A stretch of 64,000 nucleotides of DNA. Source: Eleginops maclovinus (lineage: Eukaryota; Chordata; Actinopteri; Perciformes; Eleginopidae). Below are positions 1 to 15,400 of the stretch, piece by piece (within the stretch, counting starts at the first letter, position 1; each line of letters opens with the position of its first letter). A program made the position numbers and the translations under genes. The DNA is taken from NCBI RefSeq assembly GCF_036324505.1, contig NC_086366.1, positions 16,570,927-16,634,926 of the forward strand. The letters are read 5' to 3'. The notes under the pieces were generated by a model. That model was not told where the DNA came from and did not search any database. It worked only from the letters and a program-made list of their open reading frames with translations.

Positions 1-256
1 GTGTGCGTCCAGCACTGTGAGTGACTTAAACAGGAGATTATGTTTAGCTTTTTATCTTTAACATCAACACATCCATAGTTTATCCAACCATGTTTTCAAA
101 CAGCTGATATAGTTAAGGAAATATATTTCAAGTAGTTTATTGCCACCATAAAAGTCTCTCTTTGTCCCTTTTTATTGTTGAACCTTGTAAAACATTCAGG
201 GTCTTTCTGTTCAATCAAAGGCCACTTACATGTTTTTTATGTTATCTTTCTGGCAG

Positions 257-3200
257 TTTGATGTTGGGCTTCATGGGTGTCACAGCCTTCCTGTCCATGT
301 GGATCAGTAACACAGCTACCACAGCCATGATGGTGCCTATTGTGCAAGCAGTGCTGCAGCAGCTCAATAACAGTGAGGCAGAGATACCTCAGATCCTCAG
401 CTCAGAGGAGCCGGAGCAGACATCAGAGACTGACAGCAAACAGGCTCCACAGACAGAGAAACAGAGCGAGGGACAAGGTGAGACATGGTTATCTCCAATT
501 CGAATGTTTTGTTTGGCATAAGAAAAGGTACCAAAAGCTTTTTATGCTTATAAAACTATGTTTCTAGCAGTCTTTTCTTTCCCTGCTCTCTGTTTTAAGC
601 ACCATTGGTGGTGACTTTCTTGGATGCCGCAGTAGAGGATGCCATGCGTAAGGATGCAGAGGAAAAGCTCAAAATGTGTAAAGGGATGACCTTGTGTGTT
701 TGTTACGCTGCCAGCATTGGAGGTACTGCCACGCTGACTGGAACCGGTCCCAATCTGGTGCTCAAGGGCCAGATGAACCAGTGAGTGTTTACTCAAAGCT
801 GTGGTTAGTAATGCTGCATTACTTTTAATGTTTTTTTCCCAATACAATTATACACTTACTTTTTTTGTTTTCCTTAGACTCTTCCCTGAAAATGGAGATG
901 TGATTAACTTTGCCTCTTGGTTCGGCTTTGCCTTCCCTAACATGATCCTCATGCTCACACTGGCCTGGCTTTGGCTGCAGTTTGTCTTTATGGGATTCAA
1001 GTGAGTTTGATGATGGTTAAAGCCTAATTACAGTGACAGAGACTTGACTCAACATCAAAAAACTTTTACCTTATCAGTTGTGTGATTAAGTGTAAAAGTG
1101 ACACAATGGTTTTTCCCCGTCTGATCACTCCAGCTTTAAGAAGACGTGGGGTTGTGGGGCTGTGAAGACAGAAAAGGACATTGCTGCTTATAATGTGATC
1201 CGTGAGGAGCACCGTCGGCTGGGGCCCATGTCTTTTGGAGAGATAAGTGTCCTGGGTCTCTTCACACTGCTGGTGGTGCTGTGGTTCACAAGAGAGCCAG
1301 GCTTTGTCAAGGGCTGGGCGACAGATATCTTCAACTCCAAAGCAGAGTGTGTAAACAAAAATATAGTTCATTTTCACATACACATGAATCTAGTATAGGA
1401 CTTGTAAATGAGTGTTTTGAGGACACGTTTATATATCAGTTTGTTCATTCTATTCTCACTTCACTTCTCAGGTATGTGACAGATGCCACAGTGGCAATCT
1501 TCATTGCCATCCTTCTTTTTGTTTTGCCATCAAAACCCCCAAGTTTCTGTTCGAGGAGGACTCAAAGTTTTGACACAGGTGAGCCATTGTTTTGGAAAAA
1601 TATATAGTATCTAGTTATATATCATAGTTATGCGTGTAAATAGCTAGACTATTGTACAATGATTCAATACTGACACTGAATTTATTGGATCTGTAGCACA
1701 CCATCAAAATACTGGCCGGACTCCTCCTCTGCTCACCTGGAAAGTTGTTCAAAAGAAGTTACCATGGGGCATTGTACTTCTTCTAGGTGGAGGTTTTGCT
1801 CTTGCCAAGGGCAGTGAAGTAAGTGGCAGTGACAGTCAAAATGTTCATGGAGAATTGGGCATGGATCTTACACACAATATGACAAGAATAACACTATCTC
1901 TTGAAAGGGAAGTCAATAAATGTATTTACATTCTGTAATTACCTTTCTATATATATTTTTTTATTTTTGGGGGTCACGTCCCCTCTTAATTCAAATGGCT
2001 TTCTATAGGCAATGGATTCAAAGAATATGATGGATCAGCGTGTAATACAGTGAAACGGTTTAATATGAATCAGCCTCATTATTAACTCTCCCAATAACTT
2101 ATCAGAGCTATTTTAAGCTTTAGCTATGCCAACAGAACATTTTCTACTACTGCTTGGCCAAATGTTCCCTCAACGTGTTGCTTCAAAAGATACTTTATAT
2201 GATCACACATCTGAATGAAAGTATAAATACGCAAAACAAATGTTGGCTGTATAGATAACTACTGTTTTTTATTCCTGAAAAGAGTCTGACATTATTTTGT
2301 TGATATATAAAGGAATCTGGACTTTCAAAGTGGATGGGTGATCAAATGACTCCCCTACAACACATCCCTCCCTGGGCAATTGCTATCATCTTGTGCCTGC
2401 TGATTGCTACCTTCACAGAGTGCACCAGTAATGTTGCCACTGCAACGCTCTTCCTACCTGTCTTAGCCTCAATGGTAAGTTGTGAGTGACGGAAAGTAAA
2501 ACAAAAACAAAAAACGATTGTGTTAGTTTGCAGTGTCAGTACTGGTTTCCCCAATTGGAGTGAAGCATTGAGACTACTCACGGTGGGAGCCGGCCTATTT
2601 TCACTTGTGTGGTTACCCATCTAGTTGGTCATTCAAGCAGGATGTGTTTGGTCCCCTTTCCCCGGGCCCCTCCTCCCATTAATAACTTGCCAAACAACCC
2701 AATTCAGCCCATTGCCTTGTTATGCTGCACGAAGAATGACATTACTGTGCCTGCCAGTCGAGCAATTGAGAGATGCCAAAGCCAGCACCAAGCTTGGCCA
2801 TTCATATATATGTATTCAATTGAGTGCACAAGGGTGTCCAAGCCTTGTGTGAAGTTAGACATTTAAAGAAAACATAGTGAAACAAATGATCTGATCAGTT
2901 ACAAGAGAGGAGGTGACATTTTGTGGCTGTCATGGCTTGTGGTATGTCACCTCATGTGTCATCCTGTCAAGTGAATTTTTTATTATTTAAATCTGACAAG
3001 ACAAAACATTGCCATCATGGTGACCTGATATATAGCCTATAGTTTAAAAAACACTAACTATAAACTTCCCCTTTGTTTATTTTGAGAACCAGAAATTACT
3101 GTGCACTTGTAAGCTACTGTGCTGTGGCATATGTAATTCTGTAGCAAATTCCACAGAGTAATGTTTTCTTCATTTTTGTAGTCTGCCATTATCGCTACAT

Positions 3201-4386
3201 CTGTGGAGCGCTTCTATTTTAGATATCATGACTCAGCTAGCTTACACGAATTACATCTTAATTACACCCACCTAATAAGAGTTCTCCCTCCGCACAGAAT
3301 TGCACACATTTTACTCTGAGTTATGAGTCAGTGATTACGGTTGCAGAAAAATAGCCAGATGGAGGTATTTGTGATGAAAGCTTGGTTCATCCCTTTCTCT
3401 GACTCTTACAATTTCTGTGTGATTATTGCAGTCTCAGTCCATTGGAATCAATCCACTGTACGTCATGGTGCCTTGTACACTGAGTGCGTCTTTTGCTTTC
3501 ATGCTACCTGTTGCCACGCCTCCAAACGCTATAGTCTTCTCTTATGGATACCTCAAGGTTTCTGACATGGTAAGTATGGCAGTGACTTTTTTGTGTTTGT
3601 ACATTAAATTATATGTTGCACATGCACAGTTGGCACTTTAGGGTCAATGTTACACAGCAAGGACAGCTGAACTCATGTGTTCACTGGCAGTTTTAACCTA
3701 ACTGTTAAAGGATTAACTTGACATTTAGGGAAATGCACTTCTTTGCATAGTCTTCATTACTATATCCCTAACAGGCAATGTTCCACTATTTAATATGATA
3801 CATACTAAACTATCATTGCCTCCATCCTATTTTTTCTCATCTCTGTACATTATGTGACACAGATGCAAAAGCAATTTTATGAGCTCAGATTTATTCCAAC
3901 AGACAATTTCAATGGCACAAACACATTTTAACAGATTGTGATGTTAAATTACACATTTCTGTTTACTTTGCATGCAACCATTTCACTTTCTGTTAAACCA
4001 CACTTTATACAGATGTTTGACAATGTAAGTAGTGAGGTTTAGATATGCTGGTAACACAATCCTTCTACCTATAGCAAGTCTTGCTGTTTTCCCTGCTTCT
4101 AGTCTTCATGCAAAGCTTAAATTAAAAAGCTTCTTACAGTATATGACAGAAATATATGAGAGTGGTTTCAATCAGCTGATCTAACTCCAAGCAAGCAAAA
4201 ACAATAATTTGCTAAAATGCCTAGCTATTGTTTTAACATTTCAATGTTCTTGTCAATCAGGCCAGGACAGGAATAGTCATGAACATCATTGGCATTCTTT
4301 GTATAACATTGGCGATCAACACCTGGGCCAAGGCCATGTTTGACCTGGACACCTTCCCCGCCTGGGCCAATGTCACCATGGTGTGA
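257..4386 (+). CDS. slc13a5: Sodium-coupled citrate/dicarboxylate transporter (SLC13A5-like), 3' part
   Basis: Plasma-membrane sodium symporter that takes up citrate and other di/tricarboxylates. Nine coding exons are visible: 257-477, 600-780, 878-1000, 1134-1346, 1472-1578, 1697-1818, 2313-2474, 3432-3569, 4261-4386 (TGA). Phases join cleanly into 463 residues; the family is about 570, so roughly 100 N-terminal residues lie before the window. Seen: the first SNT motif ([12 protein letters not shown], first exon), a variable acidic cytoplasmic loop, the TLTGTGPN segment, [14 protein letters not shown], and the second family signature [15 protein letters not shown]. The C-terminus [13 protein letters not shown] resembles SLC13A5 more than SLC13A2 or SLC13A3. 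The exon ending at 1346 has a GTGTGT donor. Human SLC13A5 also lies near PITPNM3, which supports the assignment. Family certain; paralogue likely. Confidence 0.93.
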
Positions 4387-5425
4387 GTTTGGTTCTGCCA
4401 CAGAAGATGATCCATGCACAGCCTGCCCTCCCTACACCAGTGCCAGACCAAAACCCCTGGTCAGAGTGATAGCAGAGGAGCACATGGTGGACCGCATGCG
4501 TCCAATTGATGTTAGAGTACAACGCCCTCGAGGCTTGTTTTCATTGACACCTGAGTCTTGCTTGTAAAAGAAAGTGTGTTTGAAAATGGTTGGGAATGAC
4601 TGAAGATTAAGGACATTTTTACGTTTTTTTTATAATGAATTTACACTTAAAAGAAAGACACATTACATTCATGTACCAGTATCACATAAATCCCATAGGG
4701 TCAGTGAAATCTAAAATTGAACAGCCAACAAAGGGGCTATTAATAAGGTAAAAGTTAATTAAACTGTTTTAAATAGACATGAAACAATCTCATCTAAAAA
4801 GCCACATATAAGATTGTTACTTTGCTGATTTACACATTTTGGAGGTACTTGTAATTTTTTTAGAAGAATAACATTTATGCTGCTTCTGCTTTCAACTTAT
4901 ATTTCAGAGAGAAATATTGTCTTTTTTTATTAAATGTATCTGAAAGCTGTAGTTACTAGTAACTTTTCATATTAAGAAAATATAAAATATTATCATAGAT
5001 TAATATACATGTATAAAGCACATGCTAAACAAGACACATCATTGAAATTCCTCTGTAGATGTACAGGTCTGCCGGAAAAGGTCAGAGGCTAGAGCTGGCG
5101 GCCCAAATGTGGCCTCGACTCTGTCTCCTCCCCTTCAACACTGCTTCTACCTATAAAGGCACTCTCTGCACACAGACAAAAAAAGACACTAAGTAACATA
5201 TCGCTGCATTGATCTATTGTATATGACAGATGTGTTTTTTTGTTAAAGGCTTGTTCCAGCTTCTGTTGAACTTTTAAATGTGTCATCACTACAATGCAAG
5301 AAACCAATACATGCCTTGCACACACACACTGCCTAATTGTACTTTAAACATGCCAATGGGCTGAAATAGAAACATGTATATCATTGTTCTGTGACAAAGT
5401 ATACAAATAAAAGACATGAGTTTCT
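4387..5425 (+). other. slc13a5: 3' untranslated region of slc13a5
   Basis: AT-rich sequence after the TGA at 4384-4386 with no sensible coding potential, ending shortly after an AATAAA at 5406-5411. The extent is inferred from that signal only. Confidence 0.55.
5406..5411 (+). terminator. Polyadenylation signal of slc13a5
   Basis: AATAAA about 1 kb downstream of the slc13a5 stop codon and the first good hexamer on this strand after it. Choice of site is inferred. Confidence 0.5.
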
Positions 5426-8400
5426 ATATTTTCAGTTTGAATTATCGTGTATCATTGCCTTCATACAGTGGATTGGTAACACTGATAGAACAAAAATATC
5501 CTGACTAATTCCATTTATTTTCCATTAACAGTATGATTTAAACAAACAAGGCATTGTTGTTCAAGTCATGCAAATAACAATCTCCAAAAAAACCTTTAAA
5601 TTTAAGCTCCTGATTTCAAAGCATGATCTTTATATTTTCCACTAAAGCCCAGGTATAAGCTTTCAACAAGTAAGAGGCTTAAATAGCAGATGGAAATAAA
5701 ACCTAGTCTGAGCCATTAAAAAAACAGCATTGTCATCCCTCAGTGTCATCCAAAACAATATGATCCCACTTTCATCAACAATGGGATATGACTGTAACCT
5801 GTGTTTTACTGCCAACATGTTTCTTTGCCATCTTGTTTAGTAACCTCTTTTTTCGTTCATAAAGCTGATATAATCCTGTGAACACAGTGCAGAAAGCCAC
5901 AGTAATCCGGGACTGAAAGGCAAAACCTAATGTCTGTATTCAAGAGCTCTGTGTCATTGTCTTCTTGGCGAGACGTTGCATGATCCAAGGGTCAAGGTAG
6001 TCATATTATCCAGCATTTTGCGTCATAGAAATTATGAGCTCAAGAAGACATTTGACTCCATTTTAAGACCCTAGAGAAATCTATTACAACCCTATCCAAA
6101 TGGGTATCACAATAAGGAAAATTATGTTTTACAGCAAGGCAAGAAAATGACAATCATTTTAATCTACATATATGGCAACACCAACTTATGTTGGTGGTAT
6201 GAAGAAGAAAACATGTCTCATAGCAGTAAAGGTAGCAGGGAGAAATAAATGAAATGTTCAGTGGTTTGAAAGTGGTTAACAAGTGGTTGGGTGCATAGAG
6301 CAGTACAGATCACTATGATCTTGAGTCCCACTCTGGGAAAAATGCTTATGTAATTACAGTGCCTTCCTCTCCGTTATACTCCACTCAGCAACCCTCTCAT
6401 TACGCAATTAAAACACATCCTCACCCATCATAGCCTCCATTATTGGCTATATATACATGTAAGGCTGCAGTCGGGAAATTGAACCTGCGCGTTGTTCTCT
6501 TGGCTGGGGTTTCATACAGAGAAGATCGCTGGTAACCAATCCCCCCCTATTTTTAAACTTTATTTCCCTTTTTCTTAAACAACACATACAGTGTCAAAGA
6601 CAAAAATTCAGGTGTGCAGGTTGTCCATTTTTCTTTTAACGCCCCCCCTAAACATAGCAATGTTTTAGTAATTTTATCAGGTATGTTTTAAACTCAGTCA
6701 CTTGGTTTCAGAGAACGTACAAAAATGAATACTGTTGGATACAAACGGACATATACTGTAGTTTGAGATTCAAAGAATTTTCCGGGCACACAAGAGTTCA
6801 AAAGGCACATTTTGTGAATCCTCTACCTGTTTGCTTTTGAGAGCATTTTGTGGACGGAAAGGCTTTCTGAAGCCCTTCCACCTTTTCTGTATCAGTTACC
6901 CACAAGGACAATATGCAGCCTGTTTGATACAATACATTCTTCCTTTTGCTTAAAGACTTGTGTGTAGGTATGGTTTCAGTTAGCAATGTATCCAATTAAA
7001 CTATGGACAAGAGCCAGGTCAAAAGAAGAGGACAGAGGGTCTTTCTTTAAAACTCTTCAGGTCAAGGTACATTCATACTGACCACGCTAAAAAGTACTTT
7101 TGCCACCATTGCAATCTGTTCAGAGTTTTCATGATTTCTTTATCTAAATTATTTATTTTTAGCCCAATTACTTTACAACACCTTTAACATGGAGCCATAT
7201 CATTTTCCATGACTCCCCTAGCAGGTTAATCCAGGTCAAGCATATCGAAACATTTCGAATTCAGTGAGCAGTCAGGTTCCATGTAGATAGGTATCACTGT
7301 CATCTCAAGACACCTAATATATGCACCCAATACATATTCTGCCAGAGTCACTTCATGTTTACTGGTTTTTCAATGGTATTCATGCCAGGATATGCACCCA
7401 AGAAACTTCACCTTATGGAGAACATTCTTCTTTCGTATGATTGTTTTGCCTGGTACACACGCTCAAAAACAGGGTGAGGGATGACTCATCGAGCTGTTTG
7501 ACCACAGTTCATGTGTTCTTTGCAACGATTAACTCCCAAAACGGGCATTTTTATATGTAATAAGAGGCTGAAGAAATACAACCCTATTATTGTCTTCCTC
7601 TTTGAAGTTGTCAGTAGACTGTTTTGATGAAAATGCATGCTTAATTAAGCTTCAGAATTGACATTAACAGTCAGCTGATTCACAGATGCTTGCCTGTTTA
7701 TCTCTTGTATGTCAAAAAAGCACATTTTGGTAACCATAGAGCATGTGTCTTCATACCATAATTCCTTTCCTTAAGAACCACAGTAAAGAATCACCTGCTC
7801 TTGGAATTATTTGGTGTAACAAACAAACAGAGCAATTTTCCACTTAAAGCATGTTGTGAAATATATTTTTAAGATTGTTTTCATGCTCCTGTAACCAGAA
7901 TAAATGACAATCAGGGCTACACTTGACGTCAGGGTGAAGTTAGTATTTTTAACCTTACTCTGGCGGTAAAATTGTGTATAAACATAATAACTCAAACTGG
8001 CCCTTCCAAAAAACACATAATAACGTATGATTTTTTGTAATATTTGAATTACATTCATTTTTGTTAGATGATTACTCTACAGCGGCATTAATATGACCTC
8101 TAATATAACAACTCAGGGAGGCAGGAACTCAATTATCTTATCTAATAAGCCCTTATTTCCTAATTTAAGGGTACCTTAAGAGTGTTGTGATTTTTGAAAA
8201 GTGTAGCATTCTCTAATGAAAAAAAATGTACAACTATATTTTGTACTTTAAATTTTAAATTGCACTAACTTTCGGGTATTAATTTAGGATTTATTTAATG
8301 GACCCTGTGGAGAGCTACGGTATGGTCAGTTGAATGTGTTGTTGGGAAATGTTTCCATCTGCTGGTACGATACAGAACCAATGATAACTTCTCTGTTTTA

Positions 8401-9461
8401 TTGAGTAGCTGTGGAGATCATATTGAAACGCAGGAGACGTTCATTACAGTTGAGCACACGAATGCGTGTCCCGTTTAATCACACAGTAAAAGTTATAACA
8501 AAACAAGATGGCGCTGTAAACCAACAAGCATGGGGCTCCACGTCATCGTAAACACAGATTAATTAAAGGGACCACGATCCCTTTTTACAGTCGTACTTTC
8601 AAGCATAAACCAACGGTCATACTTACAGGCATGAAACAACAGTGTGTAGAACCACACTTAAGAAGGAGGTGAATTATGTATATTACATTCACTACATAGC
8701 TATATTTAGTCTACATCTCTCTGTGGGATAAATCAGAGCTGATAAATGCAATTTTATATAATAGCTCTACTGTAGAATAATTTTAAGTTAAAAGATAAAA
8801 AGGCAAAATATAATTTCGCTCTTTTAAAACGTTCGAAAATAATGTAAGAATAAGGATATTACTCCTAATTGGTTTTACGGACACGCTATTTAAATTTAGT
8901 GCCATTATATTTGCGTCCAACGAAGTCAAGTCAAGCTATAACCTGCTCAAAGTATTACAATTATAGCACTATAAATATCTAAAGCTGAATTTCACGTTCT
9001 GAAAATATTGATATAGACTATCGTTTTTTATTTTATTTTATCAAAACATAAAAGCAAAGCAAAAGCATTTCAAAAGTTTGAGCATGGATTAATTTTAGTC
9101 AGTAGCTTGATTTTCCCGTTCTCTCTTAAAATTAAACTTTACTCTGGCTTTTTCAGCAGGTGTCTGCACGATAACACTCGATCAAATGTGGCTTCTTTTT
9201 CTGGGAAAGGTAAACCGAGGTCTTGATGAAACTAAAAGGATTTGCTGTCAGTATTGTTATCCGAATTATGGTAGGGACATCAGTGACGCGGTATATCCCA
9301 CTGACATTTTCACTCCTAGAACAGGATATGACTAACTGACTTTCACGTGATTGGTTATCGCAGTATTCATAATACACACACTGACACACTTTCTTTGACT
9401 GAGCCAAAGGGTCCCTGACAGCACCATACAGAGTATAGATGCAGCAGTAGCTTACTGAATC
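5426..9461. other. Intergenic region between slc13a5 and MATE gene A
   Basis: About 4 kb of AT-rich DNA. No exon, RNA gene or clear repeat could be recognised. The promoter and any 5' untranslated exon of the MATE gene that starts at 9462 must lie in its right-hand part, but I cannot place them. Confidence 0.5.
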
Positions 9462-12400
9462 ATGGAGAGCAACACACAAAGATCACCTCTGACTTCATGG
9501 AGGGACTGTTTTGTATTGAAGCGGATCCGCATGTTGACCCCTGTTGGGTTGAAAGCAGAAACAAAAATGTTGTTCAAGCTGTCAGGACCAGTGGTGAGTA
9601 GCCTGTATATACAGCTCCGGAAAGAATTAAGAGACCACTGCAAATGTTTCTTCAATCTTTATCTCTACATATATAGCAACCATTCCAGTGTGTGATGAAT
9701 TCCAACACAGAGCCAAATTGTCAGTAGTTTATGGAATACAATAATAATAATAACAAAAACATTTTTTTTTTAACTCAAAGACATACCTATAAATAATAAA
9801 ACAAGAGAAAATGATAATGCTGAAGAGGTTTCTTAATTTTGTCCGCGGCTGTAGATGTAATGTCAATGTTCATGATGATCTAAATAATGTACTAAAAACA
9901 ATTAAAAGTATCATTCATTTAATTGGACTTTTATTATCTAAACGTTTGTGGTGTAGACCCATGTTAACATCGAACAAATATGCTCATATCTTATTATTAT
10001 ACTGTTGGGTAAGCTACAGTAAGTCAAACTGCTGTCTTAATTAATGTTCAAATTGTCAATGTACTTGTTATTAAAAAAAATACAATACAATTAAATACAA
10101 AAAGCCATATTACAGCAAAACATGCTACTTAGTTGATGAACAAATTAAATGATCAAACTATCACAGTCTATCATAATCCCCACAAACAGTATGTCTGGAT
10201 TTACCAAGTACTGTAACCAGTAATACAAAACTACTTAAGTATTACTGTGCAAACAAACATACATCCTTGTAGATGCAGCCTGAGGCACAAGAGAGGGACA
10301 CAACTTCAGAAAGGAGGGCCTAACACACTTTGAGCCCGCAGCACTAACTGACAGTTTAGAAGAAGACAAAAGAACACATACTTTGTTAATGCAACAAGGG
10401 GAAATTCTCTCTGCTAATAGTACAAATATACAAGTTCCAATATGGACGTAAATTGTTTAATTTATTGCAAGTGACTTCAAGACCTGTCCAGGGTTTCACT
10501 GATATTTATTTTATCAGCACTGCTGGAAAATGACACACTATCATCAATGTTCTCTTACACACACTCACTATAGGAAATGGAAATGTGATATACTGTATTC
10601 AACAGCAAGTCTGACATCTTTTAAGGATACCAGCAAACGCCACCTATAACACTGCTACCACATACCACAATACAGGGAATAACATCTAAAACCAGAAGTA
10701 TTGCAGTGTGCATACATATACCATCACATTAGGCATCATAAGTCATAATTTTGTTAGCATTCAGTAGTATAACATTAGCTATTCTACTTCTATCCAGATA
10801 ATGGTATAGTTGTCATTTGGTCTCTTAATATAAAGATCCTATATCCACAAGTTTCTAAAGTTGATATCTCCAAATATTTAAGTACAGATGTAATGAATAA
10901 CATCCCATTCCCTAGTATACACAGCAAAGCAGAAACAGTAACAAAATGTTCTAGGGATAACACTTTCCCATAGTTAATATTTTAAAACAACTTTGAAAAA
11001 AACAACACCTAAAAGAAGACCTAATGGTACAGTACGTTTTTGATGGTCACCTTAGCAACCTGTTTTCTGCTCTATTGAAAAGTTGGTGCATTAAATGGCA
11101 TTCAACCCCTGACCAACATAAGTCTTTAAGGTAAAGACGCTGCACTGCTATTGGATCGATGTTAATGTAATGTGTTTTTTCAGGCATGTTTAATTTTTGG
11201 GAAAATTAAAAAGTAACAAAATGTTATCAAACAATGATTTTGAAAGCTTCTCTACAGTAGCTAACTCTGAGGATGCCCTAGGAGTCACACCTGTTGAAGA
11301 CCCATGGACTAAATAATAGGCCTATTTATTTAGTTTAGCAAAACCAAAGAGGTTCAATTACAGAAGCAATGGTAAAATTAAATGTCTTCAAAGGCCCAGA
11401 ATTTTGCAGGCAAAAAGGTAATGTAACTAACTCAAAGTTGAATGTAGCTTAAATACTCCCCAGCAGTGTAAACTATTACATTGAGTATGTGTTTTTGTCT
11501 TTTGATTCATTTTTATTTTTCAACAGATTTCCTCCCGTCTTTTGACTTATACACTGGGTTTTGTAAGTGCTATTTTCTGTGGCCATCTGGGTAGGGTGGA
11601 GCTGGCAGGAGTGTCTTTGGCTACATCAGTAAGTACACTACAGTAATGTTCTTCCAGTGAAAAAAGGAACAATAAATAAACAGAAAATTAACCACTAATA
11701 TTTTGGTTAAATCCTCAGGTTATTAATGTTTTCGGTATATCTATTGGATACGGTTTGGCTTCAGCATGTGATACTCTGATTTCTCAGGTATGAGCCTTTG
11801 CCCGACATGTACTATTTTTCACCAGGTATGATAAGAATTGATCAAAAAATAAAATTCTTTCTGTTTTTAGAGCTATGGGGGCCGGAACCTTCTGGGAATT
11901 GGGGTCATTATGCAGCGGGCAAGCCTAATTTTGTTACTGTCCTGTTTCCCATGTTGGGCAATTCTCATTAACACAGAGAGCCTTCTTTTGGCTGTCAAAC
12001 AAGAGCCAGAGGTGGTCAGGTAAGCTGTGAGCTGCTTTAGTTTGTTGTTTTATTTTTCTTGTTCATTATTGATTCTTAGAAAGGAGCATATATTTCAAAT
12101 GATATTTAATGTTGATATTGAAGTTAATGATATCTCTAGGGTGACCCAGTTGTACGTGAAGGTCTTTATGTCAGCTCTTCCTGTAAGTATTTCTAACTTA
12201 AGACCTATCTTCATCGAAAAATAACATTTTATTTATATATACAGTGGGGCAAAAAAGTATTTAGTCAGCCACCAATTGTGCAAGTTCTCTACTTTTTTGC
12301 CCCACTGTGTCTATGCGTGTGTGTCCAGATTTATAATATATAAGGTGTTTCCTTCTTTGTTGTAGGCTTCATTCATGTATTCAGTTCTAAGATGTTATCT

Positions 12401-15400
12401 ACAAAACCAGGTAAGTCCATTAGATAAATGTCTGATGAGATGAAGTAAGAACAGGACAGGTTCATTACATGAAAGAGAAGTCATAAAGCCTGTGACTTTC
12501 CATCATTTATTCAAAAAGGATAGTGGCTGAAAGATGCTATTCATCAGACTTCTATTGCAGTAATACAGAGTTGCTCCAGGCTGCTAGTTGATGTGATATT
12601 AGAGATCACCGTCCAAATTGTGATGAAAACGAGGTTAGGGCCTATGAATGTGTAGAAAACCATAAAGCTACATTTGGACCAAGGTTTTGTTTTGCATTTA
12701 TTGACTTTAGTAAATCAATTAATGTGCAATACACATTCACGTGTCCAGGTGTTGAGTTTCAAGGACTTAAACACCACTACAGAATGGTACCTTTACATTT
12801 AAATGTTAAAAGGTTCTTTATCAGGGTATCATTTGTTATTCATACACCTGTGATGGGAGGATGACTCAGCCCAGGAAAACCCTTAACAATAAAAAATAGG
12901 GAAATAGGACCCAAGTGCAGCACAAGGAGCCGGAATACCAGTGTAAACAAAAGCGAGCTTTTATTATAAAAGCTGTTTAACAAAAAAATACAAAGTTCGG
13001 GAAATCCAGGACATTAAAAACACTTGACTTGAAACATGAAGGACGACAGCGAACTGACAAGGAACACAAGGGAAAGCAGGACTGAATACAAAGACAATAA
13101 TCACAACACAAGCCACAGCTGGGAAGGGGAGGCAGAAACACGAGGGCAACAGGTGACAACAATTAAACAATCATACACAAGGAAAACCAAAGACAGGAAG
13201 TAAAACTAAACATGACACAACAGAGGGAAAACATTTCAAAGTAAAACAGGAAACTACAAACACACAACAAGGATCTTGACACTCCTGTAGTAATCTTTGT
13301 GTTCTCACTTTGCCTATGTCTAACAAGAATATATGTAATTTATATTATATGTTGCTCTTCTCTCAGAACATCATATGGCCGCCGGTAGTTACAGGCCTTA
13401 TTGTCAACATTCTCAATGTTGTCATCCAGTACATCTTCCTCTATGTTTTAGATCTTGGAGTAGCGTGAGTATTGCCTATTGACTCGTTTAATAACGCCAT
13501 TATTGCTTTTTACTACATAACCAATATTTTGCAATGATATACTCTTCACAGAGGGTCTGCTGCTGCCAACGCCATATCCCAATACTGCATGGCTGCATTG
13601 TTGTATGCTTATATCATTTGGAACGGTCTTCATAAGCCCACCTGGGGAGGTGAGTGGCACATGCACGAAAATAATAAACTGTTTCCGATCGCCAATATCA
13701 AGCAATAAACTCTTATACAAACAGTTTCTGTGACCTACCGGCTGTTTCCGGTTAGGTTAACTAACTGGCTGCCGTCAAGTACCGTAAAATGTAGACATTC
13801 GTGGAACAAATCGGCCAGGAAAACGTTGAGTTTCTGGGTACGTCATTATGCGCATGTGCAACCGGGAGGGAACGGATCGGCCACTGACACTGGGCAAGAA
13901 CTCATTACGTACGATTACAGGAACTCAGAATTCTATCGGTCCAATCAGCGAACAGGGGGAGGGGTTGAGAGCGATAAATCGAAGTTGGTTCCGAGTTTGA
14001 ATTGTAGTCTAGTCTGTAGTTCAACCAGTGGCGGGCCGTGCATTTCACACCTAGGCCTTCAGTGATGTCCTACACAGTCCTACCTGAATTATTCCACCTC
14101 TTAATGCCATCATTATGACGCCATGGCTCTAGAAACTATACATTTAGACAGAAACGCAGTATAACCGGGCGTTGCATCACCTTAACATAGTCAAGTACAA
14201 CAGAGTTATATTAATATTTCTGAAGCATTTATAATGAATACATCAGCATTTACAGTTAACTCAATTAATCAGAGTATCTGACAAACCGCTCCTTGACACC
14301 TGTGTCCGTCACATAACGCAGAACAAGTGCCAGCTGTGCTACATTACCCACATCTGACGTCTCGTCCACCATAACAGCGACAAAGGGTGCTTTTTGAATC
14401 TCCATTTTGATCTCTTCTCCCATCACTTCAGCAATAGCATAAATCAGGTCGTTTTGTATTTTGCCTGACGTCCCAGTAAACATGTTGTTTGTGTACAGGT
14501 GGTAATGCAAATCTGTGTTGTTCTCAGCACGAAAAGAAAGAAGCTCCACGTAGTTTCCTCTGTTTCTGGACTCGGCGCTTTCATCGTGTCCCCTAAATGA
14601 AAGTTCCTGTTTACCCAAAAACAGGACACAATCAATCAGTCTTTCAATATTTCCCTATTTTTGTTCACCCTTTCGTCGTGGAGCTCCGTTTCCCTGCGCA
14701 CTTGTTCGTTGAGCTGTAGATCCACTCGGGTGTCCCCAAAGGTTTTCAAAAGCACCAGTGCTTCCAAGTGCCCAGCTGTGCTTTGGTGTCTCGCTGCTGC
14801 CTTGGTTAGACAACTCAAGTTTGCAAATTTAGTGTGGCTCCAAACACCAAATCGATCAGTTGCAAATACCAGGCATTCCCGGCAGTACAATTTGCAGTGC
14901 CTCTCGGAGGCTGTGAGCCAGGGGTACCGCTCGTAGTTTCCCTGCTGTGCTAGGCTCGCTAGCGTTGGAGTTGGTCGTTCCCTTTTCAAGATGTGTAGCT
15001 TTACTTGAAAAGTTCGTTTTGAAAATGGCGTTGTAATTATATCTTCGACCAAATTGATCTCTTCTCCTCCTTCAGCCATTGTGGGTTGAAAAAAATAGCT
15101 TGTAGAAATCTACACAAATTAGCTCGCTCAAGTTCTAATTCTGTTTGCTAGCTTTGCCCATAGACTGTATGGCTCTGCCTACTGCCTAGCTCTGCCTCTC
15201 AATAGTGCGTATCCAATCAGAAGATGTGCACGTGCTAACGTTAGCGTACGCCTGCTAGCTGGCCCGTTGTCGCCACCTCGAAATCTGATTGGTTAACGCC
15301 ACAGTTTTGTTTGCGTTCACTTTAAGCTTACAGCCGCCCGCACTGTTGATTCTGAAGGCCTAAGGGCAGATTTCTTTGACCCTAGCAACACATTATGGCT